A DNA stretch of 64,000 nucleotides from Pseudomonas helleri (lineage in GTDB: Bacteria; Pseudomonadota; Gammaproteobacteria; Pseudomonadales; Pseudomonadaceae). A model generated the notes under the pieces. The model ran no database searches and was not told the origin of the DNA. It worked only from the letters and a program-made list of their open reading frames with translations. The position numbers and the translations under genes are program-made. The DNA lies in the NCBI RefSeq assembly GCF_001043025.1, contig NZ_JYLD01000010.1:62001-126000 (forward strand). Direction: 5' to 3'. This document shows, in pieces, positions 1 to 8,247 of this stretch. The first letter of the stretch is position 1. Each line of letters begins with the position of its first letter.

Positions 1-886
1 CGACCTGCCCCCTGAACTGCGCCACACCGGCGTGCGCGCAGCTGATCGCCTGGGTTTTGCCCTGTTTATCGCAGCCCTGCTGCATATCGCGGTGATTGTG
101 GGCGTGGGTTTCAGCGCCAGCGAGCCCAAGCCAATCAGCAAAACCCTGGAAATTACCCTCTCGACGTTCAAGAGCGAAAAAGCCCCGGAGAAAGCTGACT
201 TTTTGGCACAGGACAATCAGCAAGGCAGCGGCACGCTGGACAAAAAAGCCGTGCCCAAGACCACTGAAGTGGCGCCGTTCCAGGACAACACCGTCAAAAA
301 GGTCACCCCGCCCCCGGCCGCCAAGCCGGAGCAACCCAAGGCCGCGCCCAAAGCAGCCGTGACCACCGTGGCGCCCAAGCCTAAAAAAGCCCCGAGCGAG
401 CCGCAAAAAACCAAGACTGAGGCGGCGCCCAAGGCCAATATTCCGACGTTCGACAGCTCGCAGCTGTCCAGCGAGATTTCCAGCCTCGAAGCCGAACTGG
501 CCAACGAGCAGCAGCTGTATGCCAAGCGCCCGAAGATCTACCGCATGAGCGCGGCCTCGACCATGCGCGACAAAGGCGCCTGGTACAAAGAAGACTGGCG
601 CAAGAAAATCGAGCGCGTGGGCAACCTCAATTACCCCGAGCAGGCCCGCCGCGAAAAAATCTACGGCAAATTGCGCCTGCTGGTGTCGATCAACCGCGAC
701 GGCTCGTTGCACGAGGTGCTGGTGCTTGAGTCCTCCGGGCAACCGCTGCTGGATCAGGCCGCGCAACGCATTGTACGACTGGCAGCGCCTTTTGCACCGT
801 TTACCGGCGACCTGGCCGATATCGACCGTTTGGAGATCATTCGTACCTGGCGCTTCGGCCCGGGGGATCAGTTGTCGAGTAATTAA
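1..886 (+). CDS. tonB3: Energy transducer TonB (TonB3-like), 5' end outside window
   Basis: TonB-family protein that would couple the inner-membrane proton-motive force to outer-membrane transporters. The reading frame stays open to the left edge: codons from base 2 read DLPPELRHTGVRAADRLGF, so the first GTG (position 32) is internal and the true start lies upstream. About 294 residues are visible: one N-terminal membrane segment (LGFALFIAALLHIAVIVGV), a long Pro/Ala/Lys-rich periplasm-spanning linker, and a C-terminal TonB domain containing NYPEQARREKIYGKLRL and ending IIRTWRF. Its position just before algH-ruvX-pyrR matches tonB3 of P. aeruginosa (family knowledge), where tonB3 has been linked to twitching motility. 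Family assignment is secure; the paralogue name rests on gene order. Confidence 0.88.
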   Translation, partial: DLPPELRHTGVRAADRLGFALFIAALLHIAVIVGVGFSASEPKPISKTLEITLSTFKSEKAPEKADFLAQDNQQGSGTLDKKAVPKTTEVAPFQDNTVKKVTPPPAAKPEQPKAAPKAAVTTVAPKPKKAPSEPQKTKTEAAPKANIPTFDSSQLSSEISSLEAELANEQQLYAKRPKIYRMSAASTMRDKGAWYKEDWRKKIERVGNLNYPEQARREKIYGKLRLLVSINRDGSLHEVLVLESSGQPLLDQAAQRIVRLAAPFAPFTGDLADIDRLEIIRTWRFGPGDQLSSN

Positions 887-901
887 CCTTGGCAGAACTC
901 T

Positions 902-1004
902 GTAGTCGCTGACGCAGGCTGCGATAAGGTCCGCAGGAGCTTCGTTGTTGATTCAAAAGCAGAGGGCCGCTGCGCGCCCCATCGCAGCCTTCGGCAGCGA
1001 CTAC
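902..1004. repeat. REP-like palindrome (GTAGTCGCTG type)
   Basis: Imperfect inverted repeat between tonB3 and algH. The outer arms are GTAGTCGCTGACGCAGGCTG on the left and a matching arm ending CGGCAGCGACTAC on the right, with internal GCGAT/ATCGC matches. It differs in sequence from the other two REP classes in the window and is seen only once here. Confidence 0.6.
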
Positions 1005-1063
1005 AAAGGCTTTTATCATCCGCCAACTTGTCAGTTCACCTTGTCAGCGCCACACTTACGCCC

Positions 1064-1636
1064 ATGAAAAAGCACACGCCAACGTACCTCAAGCACCAAT
1101 TGCTGATGGCCATGCCACATATGGCCGACCCTAACTTTGCCCACACGTTGACGTATATCGTCGAACACACGGCCAATGGGGCCATGGGGCTGGTGATCAA
1201 CCGCCCGATGGATCTGAATCTGGCGGACATTCTTGAGCAGTTGCGCCCCGATGTGCTTTCGTCGCCTCTATGCCAACACATTCCGGTCTACGGCGGCGGC
1301 CCGGTGATGGTTGATCGCGGTTTTGTCTTGCACCCCGCCACGATGAACTTTGACGCCACGGTCGAGCTGCAGGACGGGCTGGCCCTGACCACTTCGGTCG
1401 ACATTCTGTTCAGCATTGCTGACGGTCGCGGCCCGCAGCGCAGCCTGATCTGCCTGGGCTACGCCGGGTGGGACGCCGGCCAGCTGGAGGCCGAACTGGC
1501 CGACAACGCCTGGCTGACCTGCCCGTATTCAAGCGACATTCTGTTTGCAACCTCCAGCGATGATCGCCTCGACGCGGCCGCCAAACACCTGGGAGTAAAC
1601 CTCAATTTGTTAACCAGTCAAGCAGGCCATTCCTGA
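1064..1636 (+). CDS. algH: YqgE/AlgH family protein
   Basis: Conserved cytoplasmic protein of the UPF0301/YqgE/AlgH family, named for a reported effect on alginate transcription in P. aeruginosa; the molecular role is not settled. The predicted product is 190 residues, as usual for the family, beginning MKKHTPTYLKHQLLMAMPHM and ending LLTSQAGHS. A longer TTG-started reading from 1028 is possible, but the ATG at 1064 gives the family-typical N-terminus. Family signatures visible are AMPHMADPNF, GAMGLVINRP, GGPV and LGYAGWDAGQLEAEL. The stop overlaps the ruvX start (TGATG), which indicates translational coupling. Confidence 0.93.
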   Translation: MKKHTPTYLKHQLLMAMPHMADPNFAHTLTYIVEHTANGAMGLVINRPMDLNLADILEQLRPDVLSSPLCQHIPVYGGGPVMVDRGFVLHPATMNFDATVELQDGLALTTSVDILFSIADGRGPQRSLICLGYAGWDAGQLEAELADNAWLTCPYSSDILFATSSDDRLDAAAKHLGVNLNLLTSQAGHS

Positions 1637-2076
1637 TGGCTAGCCTTCGTTTATTGCTGGGTTTCGACTACGGCACCCGCTCCATCGGTGTCGCCGTGGG
1701 CCAGATGGTCACCGGCCAGGCCCGCGAGTTGTGCAACCTGAAAGCCGAAAACGGTATTCCCAAGTGGGAAGAGATCGAAAAGCTGATCAAAGAGTGGCAG
1801 CCCGACGCCATGGTGGTCGGCATGCCGCTGAACATGGACGGCACCCCGAGCGAGTTCTGCGCCCGCGCGCAAAAATTTGCCAACCGCCTCAATGGCCGCT
1901 TCAATCTGCCCGTGTTTACCCACGATGAACGCCTTACGACCTTCGAAGCCAAGGGCGAACGCCGTTCTCAGGGCGGCCAGCGTGGCAGTTATCGCGACAA
2001 CCCCGTCGATGCCATCGCCGCCAAATTGGTGCTGCAAGGCTGGCTCGACGAACACCCGGCACCACCTCAAGCCTGA
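1636..2076 (+). CDS. ruvX: RuvX/YqgF Holliday junction resolvase family nuclease
   Basis: Small RNase H-fold nuclease (146 residues), annotated as a putative pre-16S rRNA processing nuclease or Holliday junction resolvase. The N-terminal acidic motif is seen as LLGFDYGTRSIGVAVGQ, followed by VVGMPLNMDG, the HDERLTTFEA motif, and DNPVDAIAAKLVLQGWL with a conserved Asp near the C-terminus. The ATG overlaps the algH stop by one base. The algH-ruvX pairing is widespread in gammaproteobacteria, which supports both calls. Confidence 0.95.
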   Translation: MASLRLLLGFDYGTRSIGVAVGQMVTGQARELCNLKAENGIPKWEEIEKLIKEWQPDAMVVGMPLNMDGTPSEFCARAQKFANRLNGRFNLPVFTHDERLTTFEAKGERRSQGGQRGSYRDNPVDAIAAKLVLQGWLDEHPAPPQA

Positions 2077-2159
2077 CGCTGCGTTTGCCTCACTGACGCG
2101 CCCCATTGTTTGCGCCCGCCGCCGCACGCTTTGCCACGCGGGCCTGTTAAGGAGCCACC

Positions 2160-2678
2160 ATGATATTGCCTGTCCCCACTGAACTGATCTCCCAGATGGC
2201 CGTTGACCTCAAAACCCATCTGGAACGTCGCGGCATCACCGAGCCGCGTTTTATCGGCATTCGCACGGGCGGTATCTGGGTTGCTCAGGCGCTGCTGCGC
2301 GCGCTGGGCAGCGACTCGCCGCTGGGCACGCTGGACGTGTCGTTCTACCGCGACGACTTCAGCCAGAACGGCCTGCATCCGCAAGTGCGCCCCTCGGACC
2401 TGCCATTCGAAATTGAAGGCCAGCACCTGGTGCTGATCGATGACGTGCTGATGAGTGGCCGCACCATCCGCGCCGCGCTCAACGAGCTGTTCGACTACGG
2501 CCGCCCGGCCAGCGTGACCCTGGTCAGCCTGCTGGACCTGAACGCCGCCGAGCTGCCGATCCGCCCGAACGTGGTCGGTGCGACCTTGTCACTCAAGCCC
2601 ACCGAGCGGGTGAAATTGTCCGGCCCGGAGCCGCTGACCCTCGAACTTCAAGATTCATCTCTAGAACCCGCCCTTTAA
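2160..2678 (+). CDS. pyrR: Bifunctional PyrR: pyr regulator / uracil phosphoribosyltransferase
   Basis: Type I phosphoribosyltransferase-fold protein of 172 residues that opens the pyrimidine cluster. The PRPP-binding loop is HLVLIDDVLMSGRTIRAAL; other family blocks are RFIGIRTGGIWVA and DVSFYRDDFSQNGLHPQVRPS. A good Shine-Dalgarno, AAGGAG, precedes the ATG. pyrB follows after 12 bases, so the two are almost certainly co-transcribed. In Bacillus PyrR is an RNA-binding attenuator; in Pseudomonas its regulatory mode differs, and no classic attenuator is evident in the short leader here, which holds only a GC-rich hairpin. Confidence 0.94.
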   Translation: MILPVPTELISQMAVDLKTHLERRGITEPRFIGIRTGGIWVAQALLRALGSDSPLGTLDVSFYRDDFSQNGLHPQVRPSDLPFEIEGQHLVLIDDVLMSGRTIRAALNELFDYGRPASVTLVSLLDLNAAELPIRPNVVGATLSLKPTERVKLSGPEPLTLELQDSSLEPAL

Positions 2679-2690
2679 GAGACCATTGCG

Positions 2691-3695
2691 ATGACGCCTC
2701 CAGACGCCAAGCGCCCGCTACAGCTCAATGATCAGGGCCAGCTGCGCCACTTCCTGTCGCTCGACGGGTTAAGCCGCGAGTTGCTGACTGAAATCCTCGA
2801 CACCGCAGACTCGTTCCTTGAAGTCGGCGCCCGAGCGGTTAAAAAAGTCCCGCTGCTGCGCGGCAAGACCGTGTGCAACGTGTTCTTTGAAAACTCGACC
2901 CGCACCCGTACCACGTTCGAAATGGCCGCCCAGCGCCTCTCGGCTGACGTGATCACGCTGAACGTGTCGACCTCGTCGGCGAGCAAGGGCGAAACCCTGC
3001 TCGACACCCTGCGCAACCTGGAAGCCATGGCCGCTGACATGTTCGTGGTGCGCCACGGAGACTCGGGCGCCGCGCACTTTATTGCCGAGCACGTATGCCC
3101 GCAGGTCGCGATCATCAACGGCGGCGACGGCCGCCACGCGCACCCGACCCAGGGCATGCTCGACATGCTCACGATTCGTCGGCACAAAGGCGGCTTTGAA
3201 AACCTTTCTGTGGCCATTGTTGGCGACATTCTGCACTCACGGGTGGCGCGCTCGAACATGATCGCCCTGAAAACCCTGGGCTGTAAGGACATCCGCGTGA
3301 TCGCGCCGAAAACCCTGTTGCCGATCGGGATCGAGCAATACGGCGTGAAGGTGTACACCGACATGAACGAAGGCCTGAAAGACGTCGACGTGGTGATCAT
3401 GTTGCGCCTGCAGCGAGAGCGCATGGCCGGTGGCCTGCTGCCGAGCGAGGGCGAGTTCTACCGCCTGTTCGGCCTGACCACCGCACGCCTGGCGGGCGCC
3501 AAGCCAGACGCCATCGTCATGCACCCCGGCCCGATCAACCGTGGCGTGGAGATTGAGTCGGCGGTGGCCGACGGCCCGCACTCGGTGATCCTCAACCAGG
3601 TGACTTACGGCATCGCGGTGCGCATGGCGGTGTTGTCCATGACCATGAGCGGGCAAACCGCCCAGCGCCAAATCGAACAGGAGAAGGCCCAGTGA
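2691..3695 (+). CDS. pyrB: Aspartate carbamoyltransferase catalytic subunit
   Basis: Condenses carbamoyl phosphate with aspartate, the committed step of UMP synthesis. The 334 residues include the N-terminal extension typical of Pseudomonas ATCases. The carbamoyl-phosphate motif FFENSTRTRTTFEMAAQRL, the HAHPTQGMLDML motif and HPGPINRG are all present. The stop overlaps the downstream pyrC' start by 4 bases (ATG-A type overlap), in keeping with the known Pseudomonas dodecameric ATCase, in which PyrB assembles with the inactive PyrC' subunit. Confidence 0.96.
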   Translation: MTPPDAKRPLQLNDQGQLRHFLSLDGLSRELLTEILDTADSFLEVGARAVKKVPLLRGKTVCNVFFENSTRTRTTFEMAAQRLSADVITLNVSTSSASKGETLLDTLRNLEAMAADMFVVRHGDSGAAHFIAEHVCPQVAIINGGDGRHAHPTQGMLDMLTIRRHKGGFENLSVAIVGDILHSRVARSNMIALKTLGCKDIRVIAPKTLLPIGIEQYGVKVYTDMNEGLKDVDVVIMLRLQRERMAGGLLPSEGEFYRLFGLTTARLAGAKPDAIVMHPGPINRGVEIESAVADGPHSVILNQVTYGIAVRMAVLSMTMSGQTAQRQIEQEKAQ

Positions 3696-4963
3696 AACTC
3701 AGCATTCTCGGCGCCCGCGTCATCGATCCTGCCAGCCAACTGGATCAAATCACCGACCTGCACCTGGAAGCCGGCAAAATCGTCGCCATAGGCGCCGCAC
3801 CTGCCGGCTTCACCCCAAGCCAGACCCTCGACGCCAAAGGCCTGGTAGCCGCACCGGGGCTGGTTGACCTGAACGTCGCCCTGCGCGAGCCGGGTTACAG
3901 CCGCAAAGGCACCATCGCCAGCGAAACCCGTGCCGCTGCGGCCGGTGGCGTGACCAGCCTGTGCTGCCCGCCACAGACCAAGCCGGTGCTCGACACCTCG
4001 GCAGTGGCCGAACTGATCCTCGACCGCGCCCGCGAAGCCGGCAACTGCAAAGTGTTCCCGATTGGCGCCCTGAGCAAAGGCCTCGACGGCGAGCAACTGG
4101 CCGAGCTCATTGCCCTGCGTGACGCCGGTTGCGTAGCCTTCGGCAACGGCCTCAACAGCTTCAGCAACACCCGCACCCTGTGCCGGGCGCTGGAATACGC
4201 GGCGACGTTCGACCTGACGGTGATCTTCCATTCCCAAGACCGTGACCTGGCAGAAGGCGGCATCGCCCATGACGGCCCGATGGCGGCTTTCCGTGGTTTG
4301 CCGGGCATCCCGGAAACCGCCGAGACCGTGGCCCTGGCCCGCGACCTGTTGCTGGTTGAACAAAGCGGCGTACGGGCGCACTTCAGCCAGCTGACCAGTG
4401 CTCGCGGTGTGGCGCTGATTGCTCAGGCGCAGGCACGCGGCTTGAAAGTGACCGCCGATGTGGCGCTGTATCAGCTGATTTTGACGGATGAGGCGCTGGT
4501 GGATTTCTCCAGCGTGTACCACGTGCAACCGCCGCTGCGCACCCGCGCTGACCGCGACGGACTGCGTGCAGCAGTGAAATCGGGCGTGGTGCAGGCGATT
4601 TCCAGCCATCACCAGCCACACGAGCGTGACGCCAAACTGGCACCGTTCGGCGCCACTGAACCGGGCATGAGCAGCGTTGAACTGCTGCTGCCATTGGCAA
4701 TGACGTTGGTAGAAGACGGTTTGCTGGACTTGCCGACCTTGCTCGCACGCCTCAGCGCGGGCCCGGCCCAGGCTTTGCGCCTGCCCGCTGGCAGCTTGAC
4801 GGTGGGTGCTCCGGCTGACCTGGTGCTGTTCGACCCGGCCGCCTCAACCGTGGCCGGTGAGAAGTGGTACTCCAAGGGCGACAACTGCGCGTTCCTCGGC
4901 CACTGCCTGCCGGGCGCCGTGCGTTACACGCTGGTGGATGGGCGGATCAGTTACGAGGGCTAA
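3692..4963 (+). CDS. pyrC': Dihydroorotase-like protein PyrC', inactive ATCase partner
   Basis: 423-residue amidohydrolase-fold protein homologous to class I dihydroorotase. The metal-binding signature that in active enzymes reads D-x-H-x-H-L-R is here GLVDLNVALREPGYS, so both histidines are replaced by Asn and Ala. The later Asp-His catalytic block is SSHHQPHERDAK, lacking the usual aspartate. These losses are seen directly in the sequence. In Pseudomonas this subunit is known to lack DHOase activity but to be needed for ATCase assembly. The overlap with pyrB fits stoichiometric co-translation. A separate active pyrC must lie elsewhere in the genome. Confidence 0.94.
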   Translation: MKLSILGARVIDPASQLDQITDLHLEAGKIVAIGAAPAGFTPSQTLDAKGLVAAPGLVDLNVALREPGYSRKGTIASETRAAAAGGVTSLCCPPQTKPVLDTSAVAELILDRAREAGNCKVFPIGALSKGLDGEQLAELIALRDAGCVAFGNGLNSFSNTRTLCRALEYAATFDLTVIFHSQDRDLAEGGIAHDGPMAAFRGLPGIPETAETVALARDLLLVEQSGVRAHFSQLTSARGVALIAQAQARGLKVTADVALYQLILTDEALVDFSSVYHVQPPLRTRADRDGLRAAVKSGVVQAISSHHQPHERDAKLAPFGATEPGMSSVELLLPLAMTLVEDGLLDLPTLLARLSAGPAQALRLPAGSLTVGAPADLVLFDPAASTVAGEKWYSKGDNCAFLGHCLPGAVRYTLVDGRISYEG

Positions 4964-4980
4964 GGCGCCATCTGACCTTT

Positions 4981-5046
4981 GTAGGAGCGAGCTCGTCTCG
5001 CGATCTTTTGATTGTTTAAAAGATCGCGAGGCAAGCTCGCTCCTAC
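4981..5046. repeat. REP palindrome, type 1 (GTAGGAGCGAGC)
   Basis: Inverted repeat GTAGGAGCGAGC...AAGCTCGCTCCTAC around an AT-rich core with GATCTTTT/AAAAGATC, placed between the converging pyrC' and TM2-protein genes. It could also act as a transcript-end hairpin. Confidence 0.85.
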
Positions 5047-5062
5047 AGGTTTTGACGTTGGC

Positions 5063-5479
5063 TTAACGACGATCAGCGTTCTCAATCGAGATCTGGTCGT
5101 TCAAGGTCCAGAAGTCATACAGCACGCCAATCAGGAAAAAACCGCCCGTCAGCAGGTAGAGGATCCCGGTGATCCACTTGCCCATGTACATGCGGTGCAC
5201 GCCAAACACTCCCAGGAACGTCAGCAGGATCCACGCCACGTTGTAGTCTGTGCTCCCCGCGGTAAACCGCAGGTCGGCTTCACGGTCCATGCTCGGGATC
5301 AGGAACAAGTCGATCAGCCAGCCGATCCCCAACAAACCAAACGTGAAAAACCAGATCGTCCCGGTCACCGGCTTGCCGTAATAGAAGCGGTGCGCCCCCA
5401 GAAAACCAAAAATCCAGAGCAAATAACCCAGCACCTTGCTGTGGGTATCGTGCTGTGTTGCGTCTCGATAGCCGCTCAT
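5063..5479 (-). CDS. TM2 domain-containing membrane protein
   Basis: 138-residue protein with the TM2 domain pattern: a hydrophobic hairpin LLWIFGFLGAHRFYYGK followed by GTIWFFTFGLLGIGWLIDL, and a second pair VAWILLTFLGVFGVHRMYMGK and GILYLLTGGFFLIGVLYDFW. The motif G-x-H-R-F/M-Y-x-G-K occurs twice, so this is a duplicated TM2 unit with about four membrane segments. The ATG at 5479 follows a purine-rich GAGGGCAT stretch. The function of bacterial TM2 proteins is unknown. It stands alone, converging on pyrC', with a 250-bp AT-rich upstream region shared with the divergent C40 peptidase. Confidence 0.85.
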   Translation of the reverse strand: MSGYRDATQHDTHSKVLGYLLWIFGFLGAHRFYYGKPVTGTIWFFTFGLLGIGWLIDLFLIPSMDREADLRFTAGSTDYNVAWILLTFLGVFGVHRMYMGKWITGILYLLTGGFFLIGVLYDFWTLNDQISIENADRR

Positions 5480-5731
5480 AAATGCCCTCTTTGCCAGTGA
5501 TAGAAAAAATTTCTGATTTTTTTTGTGACTTTTTTACTGTCTCGCAACAGGTAAAAGTGTCTTACAAAAAATGGCTCAAAGCCTTGTACTACCTGACCTG
5601 TACCGTTTTCCTGTGACAATTTGCCACTGTCCTACGCCCTTTTGACCCTGAAGTCGAGTCGACAAACGGCCTGAGAAAGGACAAAAAAGCTGTTATAAAG
5701 TTTCGCGCTAATAACCATTGAGCCCTGCCGA

Positions 5732-6379
5732 ATGCGTCCTTTATTCAAGACATGGCTAACCATTTGCCTTTTAATGCCACTGGCCGCCCACGCCACCAAC
5801 CGTGAGCAACATCTTCCGTCCGGCTTCACTGGCTACACCGCAAAGTCATCTGCGAGTGCGCCTTATGTTGCCACTAACAGCAAAACCAAGGCTGTATCAC
5901 GCCCAACAGCGAGTAAAGCCCACCGCAAGGCCCCCGGCAAAATTGCCACTGCTTCTTTGGCTGCCGCCAACAAGCAAAGCAGTGCCGTACTGAGCCGCGC
6001 CGTGAATGTGTTGGGTACTCCTTATCGTTGGGGCGGTAGCAGCCCAAGTAAAGGGTTTGATTGCAGCGGTTTGGTGAAATATGCGTTTAACGACGTAAAA
6101 GCCGTTAATTTGCCGCGCAGTTCCAGCGAAATGGCCAGCGGCCATGGGCAAAAAGTGGAACGCAAGGATTTGAAGCCCGGCGACTTGCTGTTTTTCAACA
6201 TCAAGAGCCGCACGGTCAACCACGTCGCCATTTATCTGGGCAACGACCGGTTTATCCACGCGCCGCGTCGCGGCAAGTCGGTGACCATCGACACCCTGAA
6301 AAAGCCTTACTGGCAGAGCCACTACGTGGTCGCCAAGCGTGTGTTGCCTAAAGAGACCCTGCGGGTCGCTCAGCGCTAA
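5732..6379 (+). CDS. NlpC/P60 (C40) family peptidoglycan endopeptidase
   Basis: Predicted exported cell-wall hydrolase (215 residues) cutting peptide stems of peptidoglycan. Residues 1-21 form a signal peptide ending AAHA. Residues 22-85 are a low-complexity Ser/Lys/Ala linker. The C40 domain spans about 88-205, with catalytic Cys111 in FDCSGLVKYAF, His164 in VNHVAIYLG and a polar His176 in FIHAPRRG. It resembles Spr/MepS- and YafL-type enzymes, but there is no lipobox cysteine, so it should be soluble in the periplasm. No partner gene is adjacent. Confidence 0.9.
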   Translation: MRPLFKTWLTICLLMPLAAHATNREQHLPSGFTGYTAKSSASAPYVATNSKTKAVSRPTASKAHRKAPGKIATASLAAANKQSSAVLSRAVNVLGTPYRWGGSSPSKGFDCSGLVKYAFNDVKAVNLPRSSSEMASGHGQKVERKDLKPGDLLFFNIKSRTVNHVAIYLGNDRFIHAPRRGKSVTIDTLKKPYWQSHYVVAKRVLPKETLRVAQR

Positions 6380-6384
6380 ACCCT

Positions 6385-6468
6385 GTGGGAGCGGGCTTGC
6401 TCGCGATGCGGACAACGCGGTTTATCTGTTAACCGCATTGATCCAATCGCGAGCAAGCCCGCTCCCAC
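6385..6468. repeat. REP palindrome, type 2 (GTGGGAGCGGGC)
   Basis: Inverted repeat with outer arms GTGGGAGCGGGCTTGCTCGC and its complement ending GCTCCCAC, and an inner AACGCGGTT/AACCGC stem. It sits between the converging C40 peptidase and pilT genes. Confidence 0.85.
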
Positions 6469-6479
6469 AAGGGTTGGCG

Positions 6480-7472
6480 CTAATCTATCAAGCCGTTTTC
6501 CTTCAGCCGCTTCAGGCTCATCTCCAGTGTCTGCATCCCTGCAGCCGCGCCGGTCTGGATCGCCGAGACCATCTGCGCCACTTTGTTTTCCCGGATCAGG
6601 TTACGAATCGCAGGCGTAGCCAGCATGATTTCGTGCGCCGCGACCCGGCCTCCGCCTACCCGCTTGACCAATGTTTGCGCAATCACCCCTTGCAGTGACT
6701 CAGACAGCATCGTGCGCACCATGGCCTTTTCATCGGCGGCGAACACGTCAATGATGCGGTCGACGGCTTTGGCTGCTGATGCGGTGTGCAGTGTGGCCAG
6801 CACCAAGTGCCCGGTTTCTGCTGCCGTCAGCGCCAGGCGGATGGTCTCCAGGTCGCGCAGTTCTCCGAGCATGATCACGTCCGGGTCTTCACGCAGCGCC
6901 GCCCGTAGCGCCGCCGCCACGCTGTGGGTGTCGCGGTGCACTTCGCGCTGGTTGATCAGGCACTGGCGGGGCGCGTGCAGGTACTCAATCGGGTCTTCGA
7001 TGGTAAGGATGTGCTGTTGGCGGGTTGCGTTGATGTGATCAATCATTGCGGCCAGGGTGGTGCTCTTGCCCGAGCCCGTCGCGCCGGTAACCAGTACCAG
7101 CCCCTGTGACAGGCCGCAGAGCCCTTTAAACACCTCACCCAGCCCAAGCCCTTCCAGGCTGGGGACTTGCGCCGTAATGCTGCGAAACACCGCCCCGGCT
7201 CCACGCTGCTGCTCAAAGGCATTGACCCGAAAGCGTCCCAGTCCGGGCACTGCGTATGAAAAATCAGCTTCGTGGGCGGATTCAAAGGCTGAACGCTGTG
7301 CGCTATTCATCACGCTGTGGATAAGTTCACGCACCGCGGCCGGGGTCAGCACCGGCAGGTCGCTACGTTGTATTTCTCCGTCCACCCGCAGCATGGGCGC
7401 CACGCCCGCTGACAGGTGCAGGTCTGATGCCCCGTGTTTGACGCTGAACGCCAACAGGTCGGCGATATCCAT
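6480..7472 (-). CDS. pilT: Type IV pilus retraction ATPase PilT
   Basis: Hexameric secretion-type ATPase that powers pilus retraction. Start chosen at 7472 because GGAGGGGGT lies just upstream and the product then begins MDIADLLAFSVKHGASDLHL as PilT does; an upstream in-frame ATG (7619) would add 49 unrelated residues. The product is 330 residues, with Walker A GATGSGKSTT (130-139), the Asp/His boxes, the Walker B region LGELRDLETIRLALTA, and the PilT-specific AIRNLIRE motif. The C-terminus ends ...MSLKRLKENGLID, roughly a dozen residues shorter than P. aeruginosa PilT. No pilU follows; the neighbour is a C40 peptidase. Divergent from yggS. Confidence 0.94.
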   Translation of the reverse strand: MDIADLLAFSVKHGASDLHLSAGVAPMLRVDGEIQRSDLPVLTPAAVRELIHSVMNSAQRSAFESAHEADFSYAVPGLGRFRVNAFEQQRGAGAVFRSITAQVPSLEGLGLGEVFKGLCGLSQGLVLVTGATGSGKSTTLAAMIDHINATRQQHILTIEDPIEYLHAPRQCLINQREVHRDTHSVAAALRAALREDPDVIMLGELRDLETIRLALTAAETGHLVLATLHTASAAKAVDRIIDVFAADEKAMVRTMLSESLQGVIAQTLVKRVGGGRVAAHEIMLATPAIRNLIRENKVAQMVSAIQTGAAAGMQTLEMSLKRLKENGLID

Positions 7473-7529
7473 ACCCCCTCCCAATTCCAGTAGAATGCCG
7501 CAGACTTTTCCAACGGCGGGCTTAATTGA

Positions 7530-8216
7530 ATGTCCACGATAGCAGGCAACATTGCTCAGGTTGAGGCGCGTATCCGTGCAGCGGCAGAGGCTGTGCAACG
7601 TGATGTAACGAGCATTCACTTACTCGCGGTCAGCAAGACCAAACCCGCAGCCGCCTTGCGCGAGGCGTACGCCGCCGGCATTCGCGATTTTGGCGAGAAT
7701 TATCTGCAAGAGGCCCGTGCCAAGCAGGTCGAATTAACCGACCTGCCCTTGAGTTGGCACTTCATCGGCCCCATTCAATCGAACAAGACGCGTGAGATCG
7801 CCGAGCATTTTGCGTGGGTGCATTCCGTAGACCGCTTGAAGATTGCCCAGCGCCTCTCGGAACAACGCCCGGCCGACTTGCCGCCGCTCAATATCTGCAT
7901 TCAGGTCAATGTCAGCGGTGAGGCCAGCAAGTCAGGCTGCACGCCCGAGGACCTGCCAGCCCTGGCGGCGGCAATCCAGGCGTTGCCACGTTTGACGTTG
8001 CGCGGTTTGATGGCGATTCCGGAACCCACCGAGGTGCGCGCCGAGCAAGACGTCGCGTTTGCCAAGGTACGATCATTGCAACAAAGCCTGAACATGGGGC
8101 TCGATACACTCTCCATGGGCATGAGCCACGACCTGGAGTCGGCCATTGCCCAAGGCGCGACGTGGGTGCGTATCGGCACCGCGTTGTTTGGCGCCCGCGA
8201 TTACGGCCAGGCTTGA
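7530..8216 (+). CDS. yggS: YggS/PLPBP family PLP-binding homeostasis protein
   Basis: 228-residue fold-type III PLP protein that helps maintain vitamin B6 and amino-acid homeostasis; no enzymatic reaction is established. The PLP lysine is K36 in LLAVSKTKPA. Other family blocks are FGENYLQEA, WHFIGPIQSNK, CIQVNVSGEASKSG, LSMGMSHDLESAI and VRIGTALFGAR. It is the first gene of yggS-proC-yggT, an order conserved in many gammaproteobacteria, with 31 bases to proC. Confidence 0.95.
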   Translation: MSTIAGNIAQVEARIRAAAEAVQRDVTSIHLLAVSKTKPAAALREAYAAGIRDFGENYLQEARAKQVELTDLPLSWHFIGPIQSNKTREIAEHFAWVHSVDRLKIAQRLSEQRPADLPPLNICIQVNVSGEASKSGCTPEDLPALAAAIQALPRLTLRGLMAIPEPTEVRAEQDVAFAKVRSLQQSLNMGLDTLSMGMSHDLESAIAQGATWVRIGTALFGARDYGQA

Positions 8217-8247
8217 GACACTCGCCCAACTTTTATAAGGATCGGTT

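Noticed and set aside
2077..2159. PyrR-type attenuator before pyrR
   Set aside because: Only 83 bases with a GC-rich hairpin; no terminator/antiterminator pair or T tract.
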